This document shows positions 1-7,196 of a stretch of DNA of 8,638 bases, piece by piece. Location: contig DISL01000003.1 in the NCBI GenBank assembly GCA_002421845.1, forward strand, positions 1 to 8,638, read 5' to 3'. This DNA comes from Epsilonproteobacteria bacterium UBA6211. GTDB lineage: Bacteria; Campylobacterota; Campylobacteria; Campylobacterales; Arcobacteraceae. The first letter of the stretch is position 1. Each line of letters begins with the position of its first letter. Both the position numbers and the translations under genes were made by a program. A model generated the notes under the pieces. That model was not told the DNA's origin and did no database searches. It saw only the letters and a program-made list of their open reading frames with translations.

Positions 1-2
1 AC

Positions 3-194
3 GTACTTCAAGGAAATATGGAACCTTGCAGACTATATGACAAAACCGCAACTACGCAATGTGTAGAAGGTATCCAAAAGATAATGAATGGCGAAGGTCA
101 TATTTTCAACCTTGGACATGGTATTTTACCTGATGTACCTGTAGAAAATGCTATTCACTTCGTAAAAGAGTGCCAAAGGGTAAGTAAAAAATAG
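3..194 (+). CDS. hemE: Uroporphyrinogen decarboxylase HemE, C-terminal end (partial)
   Basis: This is the last 63 residues of a gene that starts before the window. The frame is open from base 3 and ends in TAG. HemE removes the four acetate carboxyl groups of uroporphyrinogen III to give coproporphyrinogen III, a cytoplasmic step of heme synthesis. The visible part carries the characteristic family tail: an LQGNMEP segment (the family has LQGNLDP), then GHIFNLGHGILPDVPVEN, followed by a helix ending in FVKECQR. The Gly-His-Ile-Phe-Asn-Leu-Gly-His-Gly run is near-diagnostic for HemE. The gene ends normally and converges on priA, with only 22 bases between the two stop codons. Its final codons overlap the probable T-tract of the priA terminator on the other strand. 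Confidence 0.95.
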   Translation, partial: VLQGNMEPCRLYDKTATTQCVEGIQKIMNGEGHIFNLGHGILPDVPVENAIHFVKECQRVSKK

Positions 195-213
195 TGTCAC
201 GATTTTTCGTGAC
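186..213 (-). terminator. Hairpin terminator at the priA/hemE convergent junction
   Basis: A perfect 7-bp inverted repeat (GTCACGA at 196-202, TCGTGAC at 207-213) encloses a four-base loop, 3 bases after the priA stop codon. On the - strand a run of six T follows after a 4-base gap (186-191), lying inside the last codons of hemE. On the + strand no T-run follows, so the hairpin mainly suits priA, though it could also weakly stop or protect the hemE transcript. The gap between stem and T-run makes it a moderate rather than a strong intrinsic terminator. Confidence 0.6.
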
Positions 214-216
214 CTA

Positions 217-2067
217 TCAAATAGTATCCATATCTACGCTACTACACATATTTTGCACTTGATATATTGCATTTAAAAGGGCTTTGGGACTTTTACTTCT
301 AAGAAGTATTTGGTATCTGTATTTATTTGCCACTTTAAAAACGCCCTCTTCCCCAAAACCAATCACCTGAACATCATCCTTATTAGAAAAAAGGATATTT
401 GCACACTCTTGCATATCCTTTGAAGCTATTTTGTGATTTGCATTGGCAAATGATAGTTTAGCGAGTTTCATAAAAGGCGGATAAAGCTCTTTTCTATATT
501 CCAACTCATCGTTTAAAAATATTTGATAATCACCAAACAAATAATTCTCAAAAAACTCTTTGTTTTTTGTTTGAATAAGGACTTCACCAAACCCTTTTCT
601 ACCGCTTCTTCCTGCAATCTGCAATAACAACGACAAAGCATTTTCCCTGGAGCGGTAGTTGTTTGATGACAAAATAGAATCTATCCCCAAGATAACCGCT
701 AGTTTAACGTTGTGATAGTCATGCCCTTTGCTAAGCATTTGCGTACCGACTAGAATATCGATTTTTTCATCATTAAAATCGCTCAAAACAGCTTTTAATT
801 TGGACTCGCTATTTATCTCATCCCTATCAAACCTAGCTATTTGTCTATCCGTAAAAATATTCTTTAACTCTTGCTCAACTTCTGCGGTTCCAAGTCTAAA
901 GTTCTTTACGATACCGGTCTTACATGATGGGCAAGTTTCAGGTATCATTTGCGTATAACCGCAATAATGGCATTTAAGAGCTTTTAAGTTTTTATGTAAG
1001 CTCATACTTACGCTACAATAAGGACACTCTACCGCCTTACCGCACGTATCGCATATTTGATACTTGAAATTTGCCCTTGTAGGCAAGAATACTATAACTT
1101 GATTGTTATTACTTATAGTATTTTTTATTTTCTCCACTATTAGATTACTAAGCCCTAGCCTATTTTCATCAAATACAAACTCTTTTTTGGTTTCAAAGTA
1201 AGTTTGAGATAGCCTATAATAAGGGACTTTTGAATATGTGATAATAGAAGGGGTAGCACTTCCTAGTACAACACCTATGTCGAACTTAGACCCGGCAAAT
1301 ATACTCAAATCTTTTGCATTGTATTTGGGGCTTTGGTCACTTTTATATGAGTCGTCATGCTCCTCATCCACTATAATCCGACCCAGGTTATGATAAGGCA
1401 AAAAGAGTGCAGACCTTGCCCCTGCTATGATTTTGATAGTTCCGTCCAAAAGTCCATCGATAATCTCTGTTTTTTTCTTTTTTGTGACCTTTGAGTGCCA
1501 AATAGCTACGGTATTACCGAAAACCGCCTTTAATCTTTTTTCCATTTGAGGAGTAAGAGAAATTTCAGGCATCATTAGTAGTGACTGTTTATTTTCAAGT
1601 AAAGCATCTTTGATTAGCTTAATATAAATCTCCGTCTTGCCGCTACCCGTATCGGCAAACAACAATGAAACTTTATTGCTTTTTATAAATTCATAGGCAT
1701 TTTGTTGAGATGCAGAGAGTGTAATTTCATCTTTGATATCATGTGTATTATTTCCGTAAGTAATATTTTTATCAAAAGGGACAAACATCCCACAACAAAG
1801 CCCCACATGAGATACGTAATAACTAGAACAAAACTTTGCTAGTTCCATCATATTTGCAGATAAATAATTGGGTGTCGTATTCAAAATATCACTACATACA
1901 AAAGACGGCTTATCCACCTCCTTAAGAACAACTGCTAGATTTGATTTGGTACGATTACGCAACTTAACCTCTACGATATCACCTATAGATAACTTATCGG
2001 CAAATTGATATGTCAAAGGTTGTAGATTACTACCCATTATTGAAACTTCATAATAAAACATATTCAT
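217..2067 (-). CDS. priA: Primosomal protein N' (replication restart helicase PriA)
   Basis: PriA is a superfamily 2 3'-to-5' DNA helicase that recognises stalled or collapsed forks and starts replisome reloading. All core parts are visible: Walker A ADTGSGKT (residues 138-145), DEEH box (234-237), SATPS (270-274), the helicase motif GTQMLSKGHD (441-450) and QIAGRSGR (483-490). Between the helicase motifs lie eight cysteines in four CxxC pairs (C339/C342, C348/C351, C366/C369, C379/C382), the zinc-binding module. At 616 residues it is about 115 shorter than the E. coli protein (732), mainly through a compact N-terminal DNA-binding part, which I believe is usual in Campylobacterota. The chosen ATG overlaps the stop of the upstream pseudopilin gene as ATGA; a second Met two codons later is possible. 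No good Shine-Dalgarno sequence precedes it, so translational coupling is likely. It appears to be the last gene of a five-gene run. Confidence 0.97.
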   Translation of the reverse strand: MNMFYYEVSIMGSNLQPLTYQFADKLSIGDIVEVKLRNRTKSNLAVVLKEVDKPSFVCSDILNTTPNYLSANMMELAKFCSSYYVSHVGLCCGMFVPFDKNITYGNNTHDIKDEITLSASQQNAYEFIKSNKVSLLFADTGSGKTEIYIKLIKDALLENKQSLLMMPEISLTPQMEKRLKAVFGNTVAIWHSKVTKKKKTEIIDGLLDGTIKIIAGARSALFLPYHNLGRIIVDEEHDDSYKSDQSPKYNAKDLSIFAGSKFDIGVVLGSATPSIITYSKVPYYRLSQTYFETKKEFVFDENRLGLSNLIVEKIKNTISNNNQVIVFLPTRANFKYQICDTCGKAVECPYCSVSMSLHKNLKALKCHYCGYTQMIPETCPSCKTGIVKNFRLGTAEVEQELKNIFTDRQIARFDRDEINSESKLKAVLSDFNDEKIDILVGTQMLSKGHDYHNVKLAVILGIDSILSSNNYRSRENALSLLLQIAGRSGRKGFGEVLIQTKNKEFFENYLFGDYQIFLNDELEYRKELYPPFMKLAKLSFANANHKIASKDMQECANILFSNKDDVQVIGFGEEGVFKVANKYRYQILLRSKSPKALLNAIYQVQNMCSSVDMDTI

Positions 2068-2504
2068 TGCGTTAATTCTTTACATAGGGCAATATTATAA
2101 TCACAATCAAATAAACCGTTAGAAGAGTCATATACAAAATCTATAGATTCGTTATTGGATATAAATGCTCTGTAAATATTTGAAGAATATTTCACCCAAA
2201 CTCCACCCCTCACATCGGTCATATCCGATGATAAAATAGGATAATCCAAGACAAAGTTAAAAAGTTGTTTGTTTTTGGTGTTTATACTAGCTTCATCCAA
2301 AAAGTTGATAACGGTATCGTCACCGCTTAATGCCAGTTTTTGTTTGACATTGGATATTGAATACCTAATAAGAGCTACATCTGATTTAATTTTTGTTTTG
2401 ATTGATAATCTATTTGTATCATTCAATTTTATAAGTGCCACGGAAGAAATAATCGAAATAATCAAAATAGCGAAAACTATTTCTAAAATACCGAATGCCT
2501 TCAT
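2064..2504 (-). CDS. Pseudopilin / type II secretion-like prepilin protein
   Basis: The 146-residue protein opens with MKAFGILEIVFAILIISI, a prepilin-type N-terminus: a very short basic leader, Phe4 at the predicted +1 position, Glu8 at +5, and then a hydrophobic helix to about residue 25. The residue before the cut would be Ala3 instead of the usual Gly. Campylobacterota pilin-like proteins often have such an 'AFTMIE' leader, so this fits the lineage. The globular part (30-146) shows no domain I recognise and ends with two cysteines, C134 and C141, which could form a C-terminal disulfide loop as in other type IV pilin-like proteins. The expected role is as a minor subunit of a type IV pilus, type II secretion or DNA-uptake filament, processed by a prepilin peptidase encoded elsewhere. 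It overlaps both neighbours by four bases (ATGA at 2501-2504 and at 2064-2067). The start is fixed by the leader. Exact machine unknown. Confidence 0.8.
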   Translation of the reverse strand: MKAFGILEIVFAILIISIISSVALIKLNDTNRLSIKTKIKSDVALIRYSISNVKQKLALSGDDTVINFLDEASINTKNKQLFNFVLDYPILSSDMTDVRGGVWVKYSSNIYRAFISNNESIDFVYDSSNGLFDCDYNIALCKELTQ

Positions 2505-2710
2505 ACTTTTGGTAATTTTGCGGATATTTTACTTACTTCCGTTTTTAGAGCCAAACACTCTTGAGATTTTCTTACATACGCAGCTAGCAAATCTTTTACA
2601 TCAATATTTACGCCTTTTTGTAAAAACATCGTCATCTCTTTGTCCAGCTCATCATCAACCTCAAAATGATATGCCAAGTTATCAATATAAAATACTATCT
2701 TTTTTTTCAC
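2501..2710 (-). CDS. Small conserved-looking protein of unknown function (69 aa)
   Basis: A 69-residue acidic/basic protein with no signal peptide or membrane segment, so probably cytoplasmic. The N-terminus (KKIVFYIDNLAYHFEVDDELD) reads as a two-strand beta hairpin. It is followed by helices around residues 20-30 and 37-65, the second containing DLLAAYVRKSQECLALKTEVSKI. The start is GTG (2708-2710), giving a 29-base overlap with the end of the upstream 72-residue gene in another frame. The next in-frame Met (residue 26) would remove the beta hairpin, so GTG is preferred. The stop overlaps the ATG of the pseudopilin gene as ATGA, which supports real translation within the operon. I do not recognise the family. 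The beta-beta-helix layout is loosely like ZapA-type cell-division proteins, but this is only a shape comparison. Confidence 0.7.
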   Translation of the reverse strand: MKKKIVFYIDNLAYHFEVDDELDKEMTMFLQKGVNIDVKDLLAAYVRKSQECLALKTEVSKISAKLPKV

Positions 2711-2900
2711 TTATTGCCTTTGAAATTGCTAACGCTCTATCTATATTCAATAACATATCCTCATTGTTTCTAAGCAATTCATCATTGATATCCTTCAATT
2801 TTTCAAGCTGCACTTTAAGGGCTTGATTCTCAAATTTGAGTTCTTCATATTCTTGTAATAGTTTATCGACTTGCTTATTTAATGTTTCTATCATTTCCAT
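2682..2900 (-). CDS. Small coiled-coil protein of unknown function (72 aa)
   Basis: The 72-residue protein is almost entirely predicted coiled coil. From residue 4 to about 62 hydrophobic residues recur at heptad spacing (IETLNKQVDKLLQEYEELKF, then further L/I residues through LKDINDELLRNNEDMLL). It has no membrane segment, cysteine or signal peptide. It is probably a cytoplasmic dimer or oligomer that acts as an adaptor or structural piece. ZapB, a similarly sized coiled-coil division protein, shows what such a protein can be, but coiled-coil composition alone cannot assign it. The gene starts 22 bases after the histidine-kinase stop and overlaps the next gene by 29 bases. The Shine-Dalgarno sequence is poor (a distant GGT), so translation may depend on coupling to the kinase. 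Met3 is an alternative start. Confidence 0.72.
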   Translation of the reverse strand: MEMIETLNKQVDKLLQEYEELKFENQALKVQLEKLKDINDELLRNNEDMLLNIDRALAISKAISEKKDSILY

Positions 2901-2922
2901 AATGATATTTTACCAAAAAAAG

Positions 2923-4356
2923 TTAAATAGTAGGTATATTTATAGTAAACTTTGCTCCATTTTTTGTATTTGTCACTTTTATTTCACCGTTATGGTGTTT
3001 ATAAACTATCTCTTTACACATATAAAGGCTAACGCCTACACCTTGTTTTTTGTGTTTGGTGGTAAAATATGGGTCAAAGATCTTTTCTATATACTCATCT
3101 TGTATCCCTCCGGCATTATCTTCTGTAACTATATAAATATTATTGCTATCCTTAAATGATGATATATGTATCTCTTTATTGAAAATATTTTTTTTATCTT
3201 CAAATGCTTCTATAGAGTTGTTTACTAGATTTAATATCACTTGAAAAAGCTCATTTTGATAACCGTATATAATAATGTCATCTTCTAAAGTCAACAACAA
3301 ATCTATAGATTTTTCGATCAATAAAACGGATATGATGCTTTCTAATTTTTCTATAGTCTCCTTTAGGTTAAAATAGATTTTATTTTCTTTATGTTCTTCA
3401 ATAAAAAATTTTCTAAAATCATCTATTGTAGAAGATAATTTTTGAGTTTGAGACATGATAACGTCTAAAGAATTTAATAGTTCATCATCTTTTAGTGAGC
3501 CGAACTGTTTCTGTATTCTTATGCTTGATGCAGTTGTGCTTATGGCACTAAGAGGTTGTCTCCAATGGTGTGCTATATTGCTTAACATTTCACCCATTTG
3601 TACAAATTTAGCTTTATCATACAATTCTTTCTCTTTTTTGCTATTTTTATCAACCTCTTCTTGAATTCTTATTTCAAGCTGACTATTTAATTTTTCCAAG
3701 TCGCCTATACTATTCAAAACTGCTTGTTGCATTTCATTAAATTCATCTGCAAGAATTTTAAATTCATCGTTTGTATTCAACTCTATAGCAGTATCATACT
3801 TTTTAGTTTTCCTTGCGTTTGCAATCATTCTCTTTAATTTTTTTAGATTATTGATTACAAATCTATCTATGGCTATTTTAAAAACAATACTTACGAAAAT
3901 CAATACAATAGTAAATTGTATAAATTGATTTATAAGGTTATCTATCAGTTTCAATTCTATTTCATGCTTATCATACAAAATCTCTATATTTGCTATATGT
4001 TCGTTCATAAAATTGACTTCAAATGATTCTTTATGTATGTTTAAACCTGTATTGTCGCTATAAACTGCTTTTGCTATTAGCATACCGTCTATATCATTAA
4101 CGGTTATTGATGCTATATATGGATCTTGTACTTCTATTTTTATAATATCCTCTACAACATCATAATATAAATTCCATATAGGTGAAGATACGGCGAGCGT
4201 AAGTCGTTGCTTTAATAATTGTGTTTTTAGTTCTAGTTCTTTTGTATAATTATTTTTAGCGATATAATAGTTTACCGGAGCCCTTAAGGCAAAAACTATC
4301 GTCATTGCAATAAACAATATTAAAAGTAGTTTGTTTGATAGGCTATATTTTGTCAT
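2923..4356 (-). CDS. Membrane sensor histidine kinase, HWRQPL type
   Basis: A two-component sensor kinase of 477 residues. Membrane helix 1 is at about 9-30 and helix 2 at about 140-167. Between them is a small periplasmic sensing domain of about 105 residues with a 'PIWNLYYDVVEDIIK...DPYIASITVND.DG' pattern, common in bacterial sensors of unknown ligand. A HAMP-like linker (about 168-220) and a coiled coil (215-250) follow. The H-box is IAHHWRQPL with H263 the expected phospho-acceptor. The ATPase part has the N-box LNLVNNSIEAF (N376, N380), G1 box DNAGGI (413-418), F-box IFDPYFTTK (426-434) and a G2 box GVGVSLYM, in which the last Gly of the usual GxGxG is Ser443. A strong Shine-Dalgarno AAGGGA lies five bases before the ATG. 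No response regulator or receiver domain is in the window, so the partner and signal are unknown. It heads the run that ends in priA. Confidence 0.93.
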   Translation of the reverse strand: MTKYSLSNKLLLILFIAMTIVFALRAPVNYYIAKNNYTKELELKTQLLKQRLTLAVSSPIWNLYYDVVEDIIKIEVQDPYIASITVNDIDGMLIAKAVYSDNTGLNIHKESFEVNFMNEHIANIEILYDKHEIELKLIDNLINQFIQFTIVLIFVSIVFKIAIDRFVINNLKKLKRMIANARKTKKYDTAIELNTNDEFKILADEFNEMQQAVLNSIGDLEKLNSQLEIRIQEEVDKNSKKEKELYDKAKFVQMGEMLSNIAHHWRQPLSAISTTASSIRIQKQFGSLKDDELLNSLDVIMSQTQKLSSTIDDFRKFFIEEHKENKIYFNLKETIEKLESIISVLLIEKSIDLLLTLEDDIIIYGYQNELFQVILNLVNNSIEAFEDKKNIFNKEIHISSFKDSNNIYIVTEDNAGGIQDEYIEKIFDPYFTTKHKKQGVGVSLYMCKEIVYKHHNGEIKVTNTKNGAKFTINIPTI

Positions 4357-4360
4357 TAAC

Positions 4361-4384
4361 TCCCTTTTAGGTAAGTCAATTATA
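4361..4384 (-). promoter_or_regulatory. Candidate sigma-70 promoter and ribosome binding site of the kinase-priA run
   Basis: On the - strand a perfect TATAAT lies at 4384-4379, preceded by T-rich runs (about 4390-4420) but no recognisable -35 box. This is the usual shape of housekeeping promoters in Campylobacter and relatives. A start near 4372 would give a leader of about 15 bases containing AAGGGA (4366-4361), five bases before the kinase ATG. The match is good, but AT-rich DNA yields such boxes by chance. Confidence 0.5.
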
Positions 4385-4441
4385 AGATAAGAAAGATTAA
4401 AAAGTAATTAATAGAATAATAAGTATATTTTATAATTATTG

Positions 4442-4458
4442 TTACAAAAAAATTACAA
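4442..4458 (-). promoter_or_regulatory. Direct repeat TTGTAA-N5-TTGTAA upstream of the kinase promoter
   Basis: On the - strand two TTGTAA hexamers start exactly 11 bases apart, one helical turn, centred about 78 bases upstream of the inferred kinase transcription start. Tandem half-sites with this spacing are typical of OmpR/PhoB-family response regulators. The site also lies just beyond the acnB terminator hairpin, in T-rich DNA that could serve termination only. Binding is inferred from spacing alone. Confidence 0.25.
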
Positions 4459-4463
4459 GAATA

Positions 4464-4491
4464 AACAAAATGGGGCTAAGCCCATTTTGTT
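4464..4491 (-). terminator. Intrinsic terminator of acnB
   Basis: A perfect 11-bp inverted repeat (AACAAAATGGG at 4464-4474 and its complement at 4481-4491) with a 6-base loop starts five bases past the acnB stop codon. On the - strand the stem ends in TTTTGTT and is followed by further T-rich sequence. This is the strongest terminator in the window and should separate acnB from the kinase run. A/T runs flank both arms, so it may work in both directions. Confidence 0.85.
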
Positions 4492-4496
4492 ATTTA

Positions 4497-7070
4497 TTAA
4501 CTATGAACTAGATATTTCAGCTCATCTGCTCCAAACTCATGGAAGTTTAGATATTTGTAGATTTTTGCTTTTTTATCATCTGTAATTTTCTTAGTTACGA
4601 TACTATTGTACTCTTGAGCAGTAGGTATTTTACCTAGCATAGCACAAACAGCAGCAAGTTCAGCACTTCCTAGGTAACACATAGCATCTTTACCCATTCT
4701 GTTATCGAAGTTTCTTGTACTTGTACTAAATACTACGGCTTTATCCGCAACTCTTGCTTGGTTACCCATACATAAGCTACATCCTGGTACTTCAAGTCTA
4801 GCACCTGCTCCACCGAATACTGCGTAGTAACCCTCTTCCGTTAATTGTTTTTGATCCATTTTTGTAGGAGGACATACCCATAATCTAGCAGGTACTGCAC
4901 CCTCACCTCTTAAAACTTCACCTAAAGCTCTAAATAAACCAATATTTGTCATACAACTTCCAACAAATACTTCATCTATATTTTTTGGTCTTTTCGGGTC
5001 ATTTAATATTTCACTTAAAGTTGCAACATCATCAGGATCGTTTGGACAAGCTAAAATTGGCTCTGTAATTTCATTTAAATCGATTTCAATTACAGTTTTA
5101 TATTCAGCATCTTTGTCTGCTTCCATAAGTGATGGATTAGCCAACCACTCTTTCATTTTTTCTGCTCTTCTAGCTAATGTTCTAGCATCTTGGTAACCTT
5201 CAGCTATCATTTGCTCTATAAGCTTAACATTTGAGCTTAAATACTCTTTTACTGGCTCAATTCCTAGTTTTACAGTACATGCTGCTGCACTTCTTTCTGC
5301 ACTTGCATCACTTAGCTCAAATGCTTGTTCTACTTTAAGATCTTCCAATCCTTCAATTTCAAGAACAGTTCCGTCAAACACGTTCTTTTTACCTTTTTTC
5401 TCTACCGTTAAAAGTCCAGCTTTGATAGCATAGTAAGGTATTGCATTTACAAGGTCTCTTAGAGTAATACCCGGTTGCATTTTACCTTTGAATCTAACAA
5501 GTACAGATTCCGGCATATTAAGTGGCATAGCACCTGTAACACCGGCAAATGCAACAAGTCCTGATCCAGCTGGGAAAGAGATACCTATAGGGAATCTTGT
5601 ATGGCTATCTCCACCAGTTCCTACAGTATCAGGTAAGCATAATCTATTTAACCAAGAGTGAATAACACCGTCACCCGGTCTTAATATCACACCGCCTCTG
5701 CTTGTGATAAACTCAGGCAATGTATGTTGTAGTTTTATATCAGCCGGTTTTGGATAAGCTGCAGTGTGACAGAATGATTGCATAACCATATCTGCACTAA
5801 AGCTTAAAGCTGATAACTCTTTTACTTCATCTCTAGTCATAGGTCCTGTTGTATCTTGGCTTCCTACGGTTGTACAGATTGGCTCTACATACATACCCGG
5901 TCTAACACCTGCTAATCCACAAGCTTTTCCAACCATTTTTTGAGCTAGAGTATAGCCTTTGCCTGTATCAGCCGGTTGCTCAGGTCTAGCAAATATTGTA
6001 TCTTCACCCATACCAAGAACTGCTCTAGCTTTAGTCGTAAGACCTCTACCGATGATTAGTGGGATTCTTCCTCCTGCTCTAATTTCATCTGGAAGTGTGT
6101 TTGGGTCTATTTTAAACTCACCTATAAGCTCACTACCTTTATAAACTTTACCTTCATAGTATTTTACGGTGATTACATCACCCATTTCCATTTTAGAAAC
6201 ATCTACCTTGATTGGTAAACATCCACTATCTTCTGCCGTGTTGAAGAAAATAGGAGCTATTATTGAACCTATTACAACACCACCTGTTCTTTTGTTCGGT
6301 ACACCTTCTATATCAACACCCATATGCCATTGAACAGAGTTGATACCTGATTTTCTACTACTTCCTGTACCTACAACGTCACCTACGTAAGCTACAGGAT
6401 GACCTTTTTCTTTTAGTTTAGCTATTGTTTGTAAACCGTCAGTCATTTTTGATTGAAGCATAGAGTTTGCATGTAGTGGTATATCACTTCTTGTAAACGC
6501 TTCACCGGCTGGACTTAAATCATCCGTATTTGTTTCACCTGGAACTTTAAATACAGTTAGAGTCATTTCAGCAGGGATTGCAGGTCTATTTGTAAACCAC
6601 TCACCGTTTGCCCATGAAGTAATAACCTCTTTTGCCAATGCATTACCTGCATCCATCAAATCTTTTACATCATTAAACGCATCATATACCAGTAGTGTAT
6701 TTTTTAGTTCATTTGCAGCAGACTGTGCTACATCACCGCCTAATTTTAACGCTTCAACAAGTGGAGTTACATTGTATCCACCCATCATTTTACCAAGTAT
6801 CTCAACAGCCTTGATTTTAGATATAACTTTAGATGTAGCTTTACCTTGAACTATATCATTTAAAAATGCAGCTTTTACGTATGCAGCATCATCAACACCA
6901 GGATTTACTCTATTTGCTATTAAATCTACTAAATAATCAGCCTCTTTTATATCATCAGCTTTTAATAATTCTACCAACTCAGCAACTTGTTTTGCAGTTA
7001 GTGGAAGTGGTGGAACACCTAAAGTTTCTCTCTCAACAGTATGAGCTTTGTACTCTTCTATTAAAGCCAT
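4497..7070 (-). CDS. acnB: Aconitate hydratase B (bifunctional aconitase / 2-methylisocitrate dehydratase)
   Basis: AcnB interconverts citrate and isocitrate through cis-aconitate in the TCA cycle, or in the reductive TCA cycle if the organism is an autotroph. The E. coli enzyme also dehydrates 2-methylisocitrate. The domain order is that of type B: an N-terminal HEAT-like helical domain (about 1-160), then the swivel domain moved to the front (about 165-370, with NTDDLSPAGEAF and GTGSSRKSGINSVQW), then the catalytic core (about 375-857). The [4Fe-4S] ligands are C706 in VGSCMTN and C764/C767 in PGCSLCMGNQAR. The substrate-site motif GGDSHTRFPIGISFPAGSG is at 486-504. Length 857 matches E. 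coli AcnB (865), and nothing is missing. AGGAGA stands six bases before the ATG. Codon use is smoother than in neighbouring genes, as expected for a highly expressed enzyme. It appears to be a single-gene transcript, with a candidate promoter upstream and a strong hairpin downstream. Confidence 0.98.
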   Translation of the reverse strand: MALIEEYKAHTVERETLGVPPLPLTAKQVAELVELLKADDIKEADYLVDLIANRVNPGVDDAAYVKAAFLNDIVQGKATSKVISKIKAVEILGKMMGGYNVTPLVEALKLGGDVAQSAANELKNTLLVYDAFNDVKDLMDAGNALAKEVITSWANGEWFTNRPAIPAEMTLTVFKVPGETNTDDLSPAGEAFTRSDIPLHANSMLQSKMTDGLQTIAKLKEKGHPVAYVGDVVGTGSSRKSGINSVQWHMGVDIEGVPNKRTGGVVIGSIIAPIFFNTAEDSGCLPIKVDVSKMEMGDVITVKYYEGKVYKGSELIGEFKIDPNTLPDEIRAGGRIPLIIGRGLTTKARAVLGMGEDTIFARPEQPADTGKGYTLAQKMVGKACGLAGVRPGMYVEPICTTVGSQDTTGPMTRDEVKELSALSFSADMVMQSFCHTAAYPKPADIKLQHTLPEFITSRGGVILRPGDGVIHSWLNRLCLPDTVGTGGDSHTRFPIGISFPAGSGLVAFAGVTGAMPLNMPESVLVRFKGKMQPGITLRDLVNAIPYYAIKAGLLTVEKKGKKNVFDGTVLEIEGLEDLKVEQAFELSDASAERSAAACTVKLGIEPVKEYLSSNVKLIEQMIAEGYQDARTLARRAEKMKEWLANPSLMEADKDAEYKTVIEIDLNEITEPILACPNDPDDVATLSEILNDPKRPKNIDEVFVGSCMTNIGLFRALGEVLRGEGAVPARLWVCPPTKMDQKQLTEEGYYAVFGGAGARLEVPGCSLCMGNQARVADKAVVFSTSTRNFDNRMGKDAMCYLGSAELAAVCAMLGKIPTAQEYNSIVTKKITDDKKAKIYKYLNFHEFGADELKYLVHS

Positions 7071-7075
7071 TAAAA

Positions 7076-7105
7076 TCTCCTATTTTTTTATGTAAAGCAA
7101 TGATA
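7076..7105 (-). promoter_or_regulatory. Candidate acnB promoter (extended -10) and ribosome binding site
   Basis: On the - strand TGATATCAT (7108-7100) reads as an extended -10, TG-N-TATCAT, one mismatch from TATAAT. T-runs stand immediately upstream and there is no -35 box. A start near 7093 would leave a leader of about 22 bases with AGGAGA at 7081-7076, six bases from the ATG. TACATA at 7094-7089 is an alternative -10 but would leave almost no leader. The 126-base gap between dedA and acnB holds this and the dedA terminator. Confidence 0.4.
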
Positions 7106-7149
7106 TCAAAAAATGATTTTTTTAAAAAGAGATTTAATGTGGATAAAAT

Positions 7150-7186
7150 AAAAAAGTGTAACCATTGAGTTATTTGGTTACACTTT
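7150..7186 (-). terminator. Intrinsic terminator of dedA
   Basis: A perfect 12-bp inverted repeat (AAAGTGTAACCA at 7153-7164 and its complement at 7175-7186) has a 10-base loop and starts 10 bases after the dedA stop codon. On the - strand the stem runs into six T (7155-7150) and, after one A, four more. This should end the lipoprotein-dedA transcript before acnB. Confidence 0.85.
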
Positions 7187-7196
7187 AAATATGCAG

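Noticed and set aside
2269..2826. A 185-codon + strand open frame antisense to the pseudopilin and the two small genes
   Set aside because: It runs opposite three genes supported by overlaps and recognisable protein features. Its translation is low-complexity hydrophobic sequence, as expected from the reverse complement of AT-rich genes, and it has no ribosome binding site that I can see.
6866..7168. A 100-codon + strand frame over the acnB start
   Set aside because: It is the reverse of acnB coding sequence, rich in Leu and Gln from the antisense of common Ala and Asn codons, and it continues through the acnB promoter region.
7153..7186. Operator palindrome controlling acnB
   Set aside because: The 12-bp inverted repeat lies upstream of acnB, but its position 10 bases after the dedA stop and the T-run after it fit a terminator better.
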